Both the position numbers and the translations under genes were made by a program. This document shows positions 1-10,200 of a DNA stretch of 64,000 bases, one piece after another (the stretch's first letter is position 1; the number at the start of each line of letters is the position of its first letter). The notes beneath the pieces are model-generated. The model was not told the DNA's origin, searched no databases, and was given only the letters and a program-made list of their open reading frames with translations. This stretch comes from Flavobacterium cheongpyeongense (GTDB lineage Bacteria; Bacteroidota; Bacteroidia; Flavobacteriales; Flavobacteriaceae). Where the stretch lies: positions 62,001 through 126,000 of the forward strand of contig NZ_QJHK01000005.1 in the NCBI RefSeq assembly GCF_003202435.1, given 5' to 3'.

Positions 1-151
1 TTCAGGGATGTTTCTAGCAATTCCTTTATTGGCAATTTTAAAAATTATTTTTGACAGAATTGACTATTTAGAACCATGGGGCTACGTTATAGGCAACCAT
101 ATGCCTGAAAAATTTACCTGGAGAATTAGAAAAATAAAATCTGAAAAATAA
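1..151 (+). CDS. AI-2E family transporter, C-terminal end (partial)
   Basis: The reading frame is open from the left window edge (codons begin at base 2) to a TAA at 149-151. It encodes the last 49 residues of a protein. The segment GMFLAIPLLAILKIIFDRID followed by LEPWGYVIGN matches, from memory, the last membrane helix and short cytoplasmic tail of the AI-2E exporter family (PerM/TqsA, UPF0118), which are polytopic inner-membrane proteins. The tail is basic (RIRKIKSEK), as expected for a cytoplasmic end. Most of the gene lies outside the window, so the substrate cannot be judged. Confidence 0.75.
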   Translation, partial: SGMFLAIPLLAILKIIFDRIDYLEPWGYVIGNHMPEKFTWRIRKIKSEK

Positions 152-231
152 ATTGTGTTAAACTTCATTATATTATATTACATTAATAATTAACAGAATT
201 GCCCCAATAACTTTAAAGCTAACTTATTAGC

Positions 232-2064
232 ATGTTTCGAAACTTTATAAAAATCTTTATACTTTTTGTTTTACTTTGGAATTTTTCCCAAAGTGCTTTT
301 TCACAAGAAAAACAGACTAAAAAAGACAGTATTGAGACGTATGGGAAAATTAAAAAACTTTCAGAAAAAAGGAAGTTTACAAACTTTTTAAGAAAAATAA
401 TTTTCAACTCCTCGGAAATTAAAAAGAAGAACAAAACATTAGCTGAAAAAAAACACCTGCCAAATATTGATGGAAAAATTATTAGAAACATCAGAATTAT
501 AACATTAGATCCTTTTGGTAATTCTGATACAGATTCTATCATGGTTCCAAATAATTGGGGAGAGCGAACAGGAAATAAATTACATCTCAAAACCAAAAAA
601 TTTGCGATTCAAAATTTACTGCTTTTTAGAAAAAACTCCTTATACGACAGTTATAAAATTAAAGAAACAGAACGTATAATAAGATCTCAAAAATTTGTAA
701 ATAAAGTAAATATATCAGAAGAATTGGTTGGTACAGGTACTGATTCTATTGATGTTACAATTCGTGTTTTAGATGCGTGGAGCCTGCTTCCAAAATTCTC
801 AATATCAAGTTCACGGGTTGGTGTCGGATTTAATGATCGGAACATTGGAGGTACGGGACAACAGCTAGAGTATCGATTTACTAATCGGTTTGCTGACGGA
901 CATAATGGTCATAATGCTTTATATACCATACCTAACATTAAAAATACTTTTATATCAACTAAATTTAAGTACTACAGAGATTTAAATGATAATTATAATA
1001 AAAGCATTTCAATAGAACGTCCTTTTTATTCTCCTCTTGCCAAATGGGCAGGTGGTATTATTTTAGAACAGCAATTTAGACGTGATACCTTACAGGATGC
1101 AACCCTAAGATATGAATACCAGCCTTTTAAATATAATTCTCATGATTTTTGGGGTGCTAAAGCATTTAATATAAGCGGTGTAAATACCCAAAAAAAGGAA
1201 AAAACTACTAACCTGATTGTTTCCGGACGTTTCCTAAATATTGATTATACCGAAAAACCCAGCGTTGTATTTGATTCCATCAACTTTTTTTCAGATGAAA
1301 AAATGATTTTAATGGGTTTTGGAATCAACACACGGGAATTCGTCAAGGATAATTATATTTTCAGAAACGGATATACCGAAGATATTCCGATTGGGAGAAT
1401 ATATGGAATTACAGCGGGTTACCAATATAAAAATAAAATATGGCGACCTTATCTCGGAGCTCAGGCTTCTTTTGGGGACTATTATAAATGGGGATTTCTA
1501 AGTACAAATTTTGAAATCGGAACATTTTTCCATCAGGCTAAAACCCATCAGACTTCTATTGCATTAGGAGCCAATTATTTTACAAATCTACTGACAATTG
1601 GAAATTGGAAATTAAGACAATTCATAAAGCCCGAAATGATTATCGGAATTAATCGGGAAAGTTCCGTAGGGGATCAGCTTACTATAAACGAGAATTACGG
1701 ACTTCAGGGTTTTAATGCAGCATACTATGGCAACAGTAAAATGGTACTCACCCTACAAACGCAGACTTATGCACCTGAGGAAGTTTTAGGATTTAGGTTA
1801 AATCCTTATTTTAATTATTCTATTGCCGTATTGGGAAACAGTAATTCTGGTTTACTACAAAATAAATATTATTCAAAATTCAGTCTGGGAGTTTTAATAA
1901 GTAATGATTATCTTGTATTCAGTGCATTTCAGCTATCTATTTCGTATTATCCCAGTATTCCATTTCAGGGAGAAAGTATCTTTAAAACAAATGCTATAGA
2001 AACTCAGGATATCGGACTTCAGTCTTTTGAATTAGCAAAGCCTGCAGCAATTGAATATAAATAA
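232..2064 (+). CDS. Outer-membrane beta-barrel protein with POTRA-like N-terminal part
   Basis: This 610-residue protein has a signal peptide (about residues 1-25, ending SAFSQ). Residues about 80-190 form a mixed region (IIRNIRIITLDPFG ... VTIRVLDAWSLLP) that resembles a POTRA module. From about residue 195 onward there are alternating polar/aromatic strands typical of an outer-membrane barrel (for example YYRDLNDNY, RFLNIDY, FKTNAIE). The build recalls BamA/ShlB-type two-part proteins, but I recognise no specific family, so the function is unknown. It stands alone between the transporter and the His-rich gene. The frame on the other strand inside its 5' end is a shadow. Confidence 0.7.
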   Translation: MFRNFIKIFILFVLLWNFSQSAFSQEKQTKKDSIETYGKIKKLSEKRKFTNFLRKIIFNSSEIKKKNKTLAEKKHLPNIDGKIIRNIRIITLDPFGNSDTDSIMVPNNWGERTGNKLHLKTKKFAIQNLLLFRKNSLYDSYKIKETERIIRSQKFVNKVNISEELVGTGTDSIDVTIRVLDAWSLLPKFSISSSRVGVGFNDRNIGGTGQQLEYRFTNRFADGHNGHNALYTIPNIKNTFISTKFKYYRDLNDNYNKSISIERPFYSPLAKWAGGIILEQQFRRDTLQDATLRYEYQPFKYNSHDFWGAKAFNISGVNTQKKEKTTNLIVSGRFLNIDYTEKPSVVFDSINFFSDEKMILMGFGINTREFVKDNYIFRNGYTEDIPIGRIYGITAGYQYKNKIWRPYLGAQASFGDYYKWGFLSTNFEIGTFFHQAKTHQTSIALGANYFTNLLTIGNWKLRQFIKPEMIIGINRESSVGDQLTINENYGLQGFNAAYYGNSKMVLTLQTQTYAPEEVLGFRLNPYFNYSIAVLGNSNSGLLQNKYYSKFSLGVLISNDYLVFSAFQLSISYYPSIPFQGESIFKTNAIETQDIGLQSFELAKPAAIEYK

Positions 2065-2242
2065 TCTCATCCTTTTTAGTTTTATTTTTACCAAAAAATA
2101 CTAATAATCAGACACATATAAATTATTATTCTTTTTTAAACTTAATAAAATCATTTTTTACGGGTCAGATCCATTTAGAAGTATTATTTTGGCACAGTAT
2201 ATGAATATTACCATTTACAGATTAACATTAAAATTATTAAAA

Positions 2243-2746
2243 ATGAAAACAATCAAAATAGCAATCATTGGATTATTTCTAATCTTTGCAAATACCACGC
2301 AGGCTCAGGTATCAATAAATGTAAACATAGGAACTCCTCCGGCTTGGGGACCTGCAGGATATTTAGAAATGGAATATTATTATCTTCCGGACATAGAAGC
2401 TTACTATGATGTACGCGCCTCACAATTTATTTATTTTGGAGGTGGAAGATGGATTAGAACAAATTACCTTCCAAGAGCTTATAGAAATTATGACTTGTAT
2501 AGTGGCTATAAAGTAGTATTAAATGATTACCATGGAAAAACTCCATATAAATATTTTGATCATCACAAAGTAAAATATTACAAAGGATACCATGGAGCAC
2601 CTCAAAGATGTTATAAGCCGAGACCAGCTTATGTGCATAATGATCGCCGTAATGATAATCAGAAAAACTACAAACATTACGATAAGCATCACAATAGACA
2701 TGATGGACATGAGAGGCATGATAATCATGATCATGGAAGAAGATAA
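2243..2746 (+). CDS. Small exported protein with His/Lys/Asp-rich tail
   Basis: The open frame begins at 2189, but the ATG at 2243 starts a proper signal peptide (MKTIKIAIIGLFLIFANTTQAQ), so I choose it; the product is 167 residues. The middle is rich in Tyr, Gly and Pro (TPPAWGPAGY, MEYYYLPDIEAYYDV). The last 35 or so residues are almost only His, Asp, Asn, Arg, Lys and Gly. Such tails often bind divalent metals, but that is inference. I recall similar short exported proteins in Flavobacterium without known function. A strong terminator follows 20 bases after the stop, so it is probably monocistronic. Confidence 0.65.
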   Translation: MKTIKIAIIGLFLIFANTTQAQVSINVNIGTPPAWGPAGYLEMEYYYLPDIEAYYDVRASQFIYFGGGRWIRTNYLPRAYRNYDLYSGYKVVLNDYHGKTPYKYFDHHKVKYYKGYHGAPQRCYKPRPAYVHNDRRNDNQKNYKHYDKHHNRHDGHERHDNHDHGRR

Positions 2747-2766
2747 AAATTTATCTTAATTTCAAC

Positions 2767-2802
2767 AAAAGAGAGTACCTAATTCGTACTCTCTTTTGTT
2801 TT
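2767..2802 (+). terminator. Rho-independent terminator
   Basis: Arms gagagtac (2771-2778) and gtactctc (2786-2793) form a perfect stem that extends through A-T pairs on the outside (AAAA/TTTT). It is followed by TTTTGTTTT. It sits just after the His-rich gene. Confidence 0.85.
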
Positions 2803-3146
2803 AACGATAAAATATTCAAAACCTGTTGAATATGCTTAACCTAAAACTTGTAAAACAGCATTGGTGAGAGAAAAATAATTATCAATAATTGTCGATCAGT
2901 ATAATAACGAACAGATTTTTTTATAAGTAGTTAATTTCGGCTAGTTAAAAATTAAACCAAAATTAATGTACTCAGACATCAGAATATGGCGGAATTGTTT
3001 GCATTTTACTCATACTCATATAATCAGATCAAAATTGAGAGTAGTTTGGAAAATATAGTCTTTTTAAAACAAATTAAATGCCCCCCTTTTGGAATCATGA
3101 CATCAAAAATCTTTTACAAATGTTTTCCTGTCGCTTCGAATAATTA
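2803..3146. other. Gene-free spacer
   Basis: There is no frame with coding character on either strand. A C6 run near 3080 and the 13-mer CTTTTACAAATGT at 3111-3123 are the only landmarks. The 13-mer recurs at 3989-4001 (inverted) and 4221-4233. Confidence 0.6.
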
Positions 3147-3845
3147 CTAACAAATCAATAACAAACGATATTCTCCTTCGTTTTCTATTGGTGCTCTGTG
3201 AATACATGGAAGGACTTGTTGCTCTGGATGATCTACGGCCAAACGCCACATATTCATTAATCCTAAATTAATAGGTTCTATATCCTCCTGTACCTGATAA
3301 TGCAGATCGAAGTAATTCTTCTTCAAAAAGTTTTCGAATTCTTCGTCTGTACCATCATGCAACGCTTTTAGTTTTGTCCGAATTTCCGGGATTAAAATTT
3401 TTTGCTCTGCCTGAGAATTAGAAATAATATCACTTGCCGCTCCATGATAGGTACATAAAAAAGTATCTGTAGGTATTGCCGAACGATCAACATGAAACGA
3501 ATAGACATCAGTAGATATAAAATCAAATTCGTTATCACGCTCATAACACTTCAGTAAATTAAGTAATGGCGAAGCTCCAAAATCAGCCAATATTTGTAAA
3601 TCATTTAAAATTATTTGTCTTGCTATATTACCCTTCTCTGAGAGTTCTAACGCTATTAGGTCTTCGGGATAAACTTCCGTTATATTTTCTTTTAAAGATA
3701 ACTTGACAACAATCTCGTTAAAATCGCCATCTAAATTTCTTTCCCAGCATAATGCATTCATTTCTCCCTTGAAATCTGTATTTACAAGTTCAGAGAAAGT
3801 AAATACTTTTCCAATTTGTCTGCTGTCAGAAAATGTATTATTCAT
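3147..3845 (-). CDS. DUF1826-like protein
   Basis: This is a 232-residue protein without signal peptide or membrane segment, so probably cytoplasmic. Landmarks are CWERN near residue 33, SFHVDRSAIPTDTFLCTYHGA (about 117-137) and CIHRAP (about 215-220). These match my memory of the DUF1826 family, whose members show a His-Asp ... LCTYRGPGTE stretch and a C-terminal HR-x-P motif; the homology is not certain. DUF1826 genes in proteobacteria often lie near zinc-responsive genes; nothing like that is adjacent here. A -7 box TAATTTTG lies on the minus strand at 3885-3892, leaving a leader of about 35 nt. Confidence 0.6.
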   Translation of the reverse strand: MNNTFSDSRQIGKVFTFSELVNTDFKGEMNALCWERNLDGDFNEIVVKLSLKENITEVYPEDLIALELSEKGNIARQIILNDLQILADFGASPLLNLLKCYERDNEFDFISTDVYSFHVDRSAIPTDTFLCTYHGAASDIISNSQAEQKILIPEIRTKLKALHDGTDEEFENFLKKNYFDLHYQVQEDIEPINLGLMNMWRLAVDHPEQQVLPCIHRAPIENEGEYRLLLIC

Positions 3846-3884
3846 AATTACAATAGTTTAAGATGACTGCTACTTCAAACAGTA

Positions 3885-3892
3885 CAAAATTA
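3885..3892 (-). promoter_or_regulatory. -7 box of the DUF1826-like gene
   Basis: Read on the minus strand this is TAATTTTG, a match to the Bacteroidetes -7 consensus TAnnTTTG, about 40 bases before the ATG at 3845. I found no convincing -33 element. Confidence 0.5.
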
Positions 3893-3987
3893 GGTAATAG
3901 AAGTCAGTTGCTACATTTTTTCTATATTTTTTTTGAAATGATACATTTTTATTTCAAAAGTGCTATTTTTTTATTTAAGTTTTTATA

Positions 3988-4018
3988 TACATTTGTAAAA
4001 GATACGTGTACGCACACG
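3988..4018 (+). promoter_or_regulatory. uxuBA promoter with LacI-type palindrome
   Basis: TACATTTG at 3988-3995 fits the -7 consensus TAnnTTTG. Nine bases further, 4005-4018 reads CGTGTACGCACACG, a 14-bp palindrome centred on CG with a single mismatched pair (A4010/C4013). Even-numbered palindromes with a central CG are typical of LacI-family operators, and this one would cover the start of transcription. The implied leader to uxuB at 4315 is about 310 nt. It contains small hairpins (ATTCGA/TCGAAT near 4071-4091; ACCGG/CCGGT at 4249-4265) but no gene I can support. Confidence 0.6.
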
Positions 4019-4314
4019 AATGTTTTAATAGTTTAATATTAGGAGCAAAAAAGGATTGTTATACACCAATTCGAAATAAGTAATCGAATTTATTTTTAGA
4101 AAGATAACAGCTTGTATCACGTTAATAATAAACCATGTGAAAAGAGTTTATCGCATTCAGAGAAATATTGCTACTCCTTATATTATGAAGATAAATAAAG
4201 ATAGTAATTAAGTCAATTAGCTTTTACAAATGTGATTTTTCTAAATGCACCGGAAAAAACCCGGTATTTCATCTGAGATTGAAAATATTATAAACTATAA
4301 AATATAAAAGAAAA

Positions 4315-5127
4315 ATGAATTCAATATTTAATTTAGAAGGAAAAATAGCACTTATTACAGGTGGTGCAGGTGTATTAGGAAGTAATATGGCTAAGGTTTT
4401 GGCTAAGCAGGGCGTTGTTACAGGGATTATGGGACAGACACTTGAGAAAGCACAAATTACCGTAACTGAAATAGAAAAAAAGGGAGGAAAAGCATTTGCA
4501 GTAAAAGGAAACGTTTTAAATCAGGAAGAACTGGAAGCCATTCGCGATATCATTATTGAGAAATATGGTCGTTTGGATATTCTGATTAACGCCGCCGGCG
4601 GTAATATGCCCGGAGCCACAATTGGACCGGACCAGGCGTTTTATAATTTAAAGACAGATCATTTACAAAAAGTACTTGACCTTAATATCATTGGAACTAT
4701 CTTGCCAACACAAGTATTCTCTGAACTTTTTGCAATACAAAAAAACGGTATAATTATCAATATTTCTTCTGCATCTGCAGAACGTCCTTTAACAAGAGTA
4801 GTTGGTTATTCAGCTTCAAAAGCGGCTATTGATAACTTTACAAAATGGATGGCTGTTGAATTGGCTTCCAAATATGGAGAAGGAATTCGTGTGAATGCTA
4901 TTGCTCCGGGATTTTTTATCGGTGAACAAAACAGGGCTTTATTACTGACTCCGGAGGGTGAATTAACTCCAAGAGGAATCAAGATTATTGACCATACACC
5001 TATGGGACGCTTTGGTGTTCCGGAAGATCTGGATGGGGTATTGCTTTTCTTATGCAGTGATATGTCTAAATTTGTTACCGGAACAATCATCAAAGTTGAC
5101 GGAGGTTTTGGTGCTTCAAGTATTTAA
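4315..5127 (+). CDS. uxuB: SDR-type D-mannonate oxidoreductase (fructuronate reductase)
   Basis: This is a 270-residue short-chain dehydrogenase/reductase. The Rossmann glycine motif TGGAGVLG is at residues 15-22, NAAGG at about 92-96, and the catalytic YSASK has Tyr165 and Lys169. The C-terminus VDGGFGASS is typical of the fold. It should reduce D-fructuronate to D-mannonate with NAD(P)H in the cytoplasm. The substrate assignment rests mainly on uxuA starting 25 bases downstream, since the SDR fold alone does not define it. E. coli UxuB belongs to a different, long-chain dehydrogenase family, so this would be a non-orthologous replacement. Expression is probably controlled by the palindrome at 4005-4018. 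Confidence 0.8.
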   Translation: MNSIFNLEGKIALITGGAGVLGSNMAKVLAKQGVVTGIMGQTLEKAQITVTEIEKKGGKAFAVKGNVLNQEELEAIRDIIIEKYGRLDILINAAGGNMPGATIGPDQAFYNLKTDHLQKVLDLNIIGTILPTQVFSELFAIQKNGIIINISSASAERPLTRVVGYSASKAAIDNFTKWMAVELASKYGEGIRVNAIAPGFFIGEQNRALLLTPEGELTPRGIKIIDHTPMGRFGVPEDLDGVLLFLCSDMSKFVTGTIIKVDGGFGASSI

Positions 5128-5152
5128 TTACAATTTAAAAAAATATAAAATT

Positions 5153-6310
5153 ATGGAACAAACATGGAGATGGTACGGACCAAATGACCCTGTACAATTA
5201 GCTGATGCCAGACAAGCCGGTGCAACCGGAATCGTAACTGCTTTACACCACATCAAAAATGGACAGGTCTGGGAAGTGGAAGAAATCATGAAACGAAAAA
5301 ATGAAGTTGAAGCAGCAGGATTGACTTTTTCTGTTGTAGAAAGTATTCCGGTGCATGAAGATATCAAAAAACAATCAGGTGATTACCTGAAATATATAGA
5401 AAACTACAAGCAAAGCATCAGAAACCTGGCAGCTTGCGGCGTTCAGATTGTTTGCTATAATTTCATGCCTGTTTTGGACTGGTCCAGAACTGATTTGTCA
5501 TACGAAATGCCCGATGGTTCCAAAGCTTTACGGTTTGATGTCAATGAATTTGCTGCTTTTGAATTATTTATTTTAAAACGTCCCGGAGCAGAAGAAACAT
5601 ATACAGAAGCACAAAAAACTAAAGCTCAGGCAACTTTTGAAAAACTGACCGAGGCTGACAAAATAAAACTGCAGCAAAACATCATCGCAGGTTTACCTGG
5701 AGCCGAAGAATCTTATTCAGTTGAAGATTTCCTGAAAGTACTTCAGGGCTATGATGGTATAGATGCTAATCAATTAAAAGAAAATTTATATTATTTCTTA
5801 CGTGAAATTGTACCAGTAGCCGAGAGTGCAGGTGTCAAATTGGCAATTCATCCTGACGATCCTCCGTACCCAATTTTAGGATTACCAAGAGTAGTGAGTA
5901 CAGAAGCTGATTTAGTACAACTGTTAAATGCTATCGATTCTCCTTCCAATGGATTCTGTATGTGTACAGGATCTTACGGTGTAATTGCTCAAAATGATTT
6001 GTCGGGAATGATTGACCGTAATGGAGAAAAAATGAATTTTATCCATTTAAGAAGCACACAAAGAGATGAAGAAGGCAATTTCTATGAGGCCAATCATTTA
6101 GAAGGAGATGTAGATATGTATGAAGTTGTAAAGTCTATTTTAAAAATGGAACAACAAACCGGAAGAATTATTCCGATGCGTCCTGACCATGGTCATCAAA
6201 TGCTGGATGACCTGAAGAAAAAAACAAATCCGGGATATTCAGGAATAGGCCGTTTAAGAGGTCTCGCCGAATTAAGAGGTTTGGAACTTGGAATTAAAAG
6301 AAGTTTATAA
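5153..6310 (+). CDS. uxuA: Mannonate dehydratase
   Basis: The ATG at 5153 gives 385 residues beginning [21 protein letters not shown], the usual UxuA N-terminus; the open frame runs back into uxuB but those codons are not used. The enzyme dehydrates D-mannonate to 2-keto-3-deoxy-D-gluconate (KDG) in glucuronate breakdown. Family landmarks are [12 protein letters not shown], the metal-site stretch [24 protein letters not shown], and the late RPDHGHQM. Length fits the family (about 390). It forms a two-gene unit with uxuB. No uxaC or KDG kinase gene is in the window, so the rest of the pathway lies elsewhere. Confidence 0.93.
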   Translation: MEQTWRWYGPNDPVQLADARQAGATGIVTALHHIKNGQVWEVEEIMKRKNEVEAAGLTFSVVESIPVHEDIKKQSGDYLKYIENYKQSIRNLAACGVQIVCYNFMPVLDWSRTDLSYEMPDGSKALRFDVNEFAAFELFILKRPGAEETYTEAQKTKAQATFEKLTEADKIKLQQNIIAGLPGAEESYSVEDFLKVLQGYDGIDANQLKENLYYFLREIVPVAESAGVKLAIHPDDPPYPILGLPRVVSTEADLVQLLNAIDSPSNGFCMCTGSYGVIAQNDLSGMIDRNGEKMNFIHLRSTQRDEEGNFYEANHLEGDVDMYEVVKSILKMEQQTGRIIPMRPDHGHQMLDDLKKKTNPGYSGIGRLRGLAELRGLELGIKRSL

Positions 6311-7278
6311 AACGATATTCCACCTTGATCTTTTATATAAAATGTCGAGGTGGATTTAGTCAAAATATCCCCATAGTAATAAAAGATCATAATTTGGTTT
6401 GATTGCCGTTAGTAATAATTTTTTCTACATCTTCATACAAAGTATCAATCGGGTCAATTGGTGTGGCAAGATGGATACACGCAGATTAATTTTGATCTCC
6501 ATTTCAGAAAAATAATACAAATAATCACGGCTTTCAGTGATGTTTTTATGTAAATTGTATGAGTCTGCTATTTTCAGAATTATAAAATAGCGTTAAGCGC
6601 AGTTTGATTGAGTATAGTGTCTGCCTCCTTTTCTTCTTACAAAGTCTGTTGCAAGCAACTTCATCTTCTGCTAATGTAAGTGCAAAGGCAGCTAATGTAC
6701 CATAAAAGAAGCTATTTGATAATGTTCTTTTTTTGCAATATGCTTATTCACTAATCTCTTACTGATCCTTGATCCGTCTCATCCATTATGCTCCCCCTTC
6801 CCTTATAAGACCTACCATTGCGTCGCAGTTTTTGCTGTGGCTTTTTCTCTGATTATTTCAAAAAACTGCTCTAATCTTTTGACCTGTGATTCTGTTACTA
6901 ATGAATAAATAGCTATTAATTGTTCTTTTTATGTTTTTGCTTCTTAATTGATTTTGGTTTAACACCACTATTGATACTTCCCAATTTGAACTGATCTTCA
7001 ACTTTATTAGCTAAATACAATAGAGAATGCCAAGACTCCCGTCGAATTGGGCTTTAATATTGGATATGAGGAATTATTAAAGAAAACTAAATCATAATTC
7101 TTGAATTTAAAGATTCTCTAATTGGTATATTTGGAAAATTGATTCCTAATTTGAAATAATTATGCTTGAAGAATTTGACTGCTCTATAATTAGAACAGGA
7201 AGTTTATATATTAGTAGCGTTTAAATAATAAACTTCATTCAGGGAATTGATACACAAACAACAGTTGTACTACGTAAT
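6311..7278. other. 968-base gene-free stretch, possibly a decayed gene
   Basis: No intact gene is seen. On the minus strand several short open pieces have protein-like composition but are broken by stops and frame changes: around 6900-6815 (QLIAIYSLVTESQVKRL then EQFFEIIREKATAKT) and around 6710-6640 (YGTLAAFALTLAEDEVACN). This pattern suggests an old pseudogene cluster read leftward, but I do not recognise the parent. The last 200 bases should contain the promoter of the HTCS gene at 7279; I see no clear -7 box there. Confidence 0.35.
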
Positions 7279-10200
7279 ATGCAAAGAAAAAAACATAAAA
7301 ATTACTATAGCTTTTTGTTAATTATCTATTTTACGTGTTTAACGGCCTTAGATGCGCAAAACCTTTTTTTTGAAAAAATTTCCGGAAAAGAAATAACTCC
7401 CGTTACACCAATTCACGGAATTGCCAAAGACTCTGTAGGCTATATCTGGTTCGGAAGCTGGAATGGAGCATACAGGTATGATGGCAAAACATTTGACTTT
7501 TATTATCATAATCCAAACGATAAAACATCACTCCCTAATAATCGTATTCGTAATATTATTTCTGATAAAAAAAAAGGTTTGTGGTTTTTAACCTTTGACA
7601 GAAAATATGTTAAATTCAATTATGCACTGAATTCTTTTAAAATTGTTGACTCGATTTATGTTCCAAAATCTGTGGTGAAAGACCTTGGGAGTGATTCCAA
7701 TTCAGCAAACAAAAATAAAATGATAGACGGGAAAAGATATTTTTTATCTTCTCATATTTTTACTTCAAATGAGCTGAGCTCCGGAAAGGAATATCAGTAT
7801 ACAGCCAATATCAATCATCCGGGATATTTACTGGATGATTATATAACCGACTTTTTTATCGATGAACAGCGCATTATATGGCTCGGAACCAGAGGAGGCG
7901 ACATTTATAAAGCAAACCCCAACCGCAACCCTTTTGAAATGCATTACAGTTTTAGAAAAGGAAGCGTCAATACTAAATTAGCAACGGTAAGAGCGCTAAC
8001 AAAATCCGGAGCAAAAGTCTGGCTGGGTACTGATGAAGGGATTCTGATCTACAAAAATGATGAATTGGATTCTGGTGACCCATTTTATAAATCCAATAAC
8101 AGCATTAAGAATGTACGCAGTTTGTTCACAGATAATAAAGGGAGAATCTGGATTGGAGGAACCACCGGACTTGAATATTATGATCCTAAAACGAATCAGT
8201 GCAAACTTTTTATCAATAAAATTATGGCACCAAAATTAGGAACATGGTCTGTATTTTCATTAGAATACCACGGTTCCGGCTATTTGTGGGTTGGTCTCTA
8301 TAACGGAATCGCCCGTGTCAATTTAGCCGATGACAGCATCCGTTTTTTTAATTTATCAAAAGAAATTAATCAACACAGCGTAATGGATATTTTGTCGGTC
8401 AGTAATCATGAACTCTGGCTGGCAACAGAAGGCAATGGTATTGTTTGTGTAAAATTGGCCTCTAATGGTAATGTAAAAAATGTAGTCCCGTTAAATTCAT
8501 TTCAGAAAGGTTCCAAATACAATTCTTCAGACAATATCATATTTGCATTGCACAAGGACAAACACGGAAACATTTGGGCGGGTACCAGCGAGGGCTTAAA
8601 TAAAATTTTGCTCTCCTCTGCTCCTATCCGGTTTGAAAAAATACAACTTTTTTCGGAAACCCCAAATTCTTATATATCCTCTATAACAGATGATAATCAG
8701 GGTAATCTTTGGATCGCCCATAAACAGGGAGTTTCGATGATTGATATTGGTTCCAATAAAATTTCAAATTACCAGAAAGAAGACCGGTTTGGCTTGTGGA
8801 CATTTTCAGAGCGGGCTGTTTATAAAGATTCTTTTGAACACCAAATATATTTTGGAGGTAAGAATGGATATGTGGCTTTTAATCCTAATAAAATTAAAAC
8901 CGTAATAGAAAATAACAGACTTATTTTTAAATCTTTGTATTTAAACAATGAAAAAGTGAGTCCAATGAAACTCATTAACGGAAAGCAGGTACTTAAAAAA
9001 GACCTTTCACAAACCAAAGAAATTCAGCTCGATTACGAAAACCGCAGTTTTACAATAGAATTGGCATCCCTGAATTACAACAAAACCAATAAAGAAATCT
9101 TTGAGTACAGGCTCGTAGGTTATGATGAGAAATGGATCAAAACCAGTTCTACTCATATTGTTTATAACAAAATAACGCCGGGTAACTATATTTTTAAAGC
9201 CAGAATTATATCCCTTAATGATATAAAATCCCCAATCCTTACTTTAGAAATAAACATTAGTGCTCCGTGGTATGATACGCTGCTGGCTAAGCTGTTGTTC
9301 TTGATCGTAATAATTGGTTCTGTTTATTGGATCTTTAAAGAGATTTTGTACAAGGAACGGCTAAAAAATGAAATCAAACTTTCAAAACTGAATACAGAGA
9401 AGCAGGAAGAAATAAATCGGGAGAAACTGGAGTTTTTTACCAATATTTCCCATGATTTAAAAACGCCTTTAACCCTGATTGCAGATCCTGTAAAACAATT
9501 AGAAAACAAAGATTTATCGCCAAATGAAAAAGCACTTTATTTTTCAATAATCAACAGAAATTTAAATTACCTGACCCGATTAATTCAGCAGATTTTAGAT
9601 TTCAGGAAATCTGAAATTGGAAAATTAAAATTAAATACAAATACGCAGGATTTTAATATATTTATCGAAGAATGTTACAACACTTTTAAATATATAGCAG
9701 ATAAACGCAATATTAATTTTAAACTTGAAGTAGATCAAACAACTCTGAATTGTTATTTAGATTTCGAAAAAACTGAGCAGATCCTGATTAATATAATATC
9801 CAATGCCTTAAAATACACACCCAACGGAGGTATCGTTTTGCTTTCGGCACAATTGAATAATAATACATTAGAAATTAGGGTTCAGGATAATGGCATCGGG
9901 ATTGAATCAAAAGAATTAGAAAAAATATTTGAGCCTTTTAACAATTCAGGTCCTAACCCTTTCCACGGATATTCTTCGGGAATCGGCTTATCGCTGACCA
10001 AAAGCCTGGTCGAATTTTTAGATGGCGCAATTACTATTGAAAGTACTGTAGGACAAGGAACTACTGTAATCGTTTCATTACCGTTTAACGCTTCATCTGA
10101 AACACCTTTTATCTGCAGTAAACAAATATCAATTGCAACTTTAGAAGACAAATCATTTGATAATTTATCTATTGTACAGGATACTAACAATAAACTAACA

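Noticed and set aside
4988..5152. Upstream extension of the uxuA frame
   Set aside because: It overlaps the uxuB coding end, and the family N-terminus begins exactly at the ATG at 5153.
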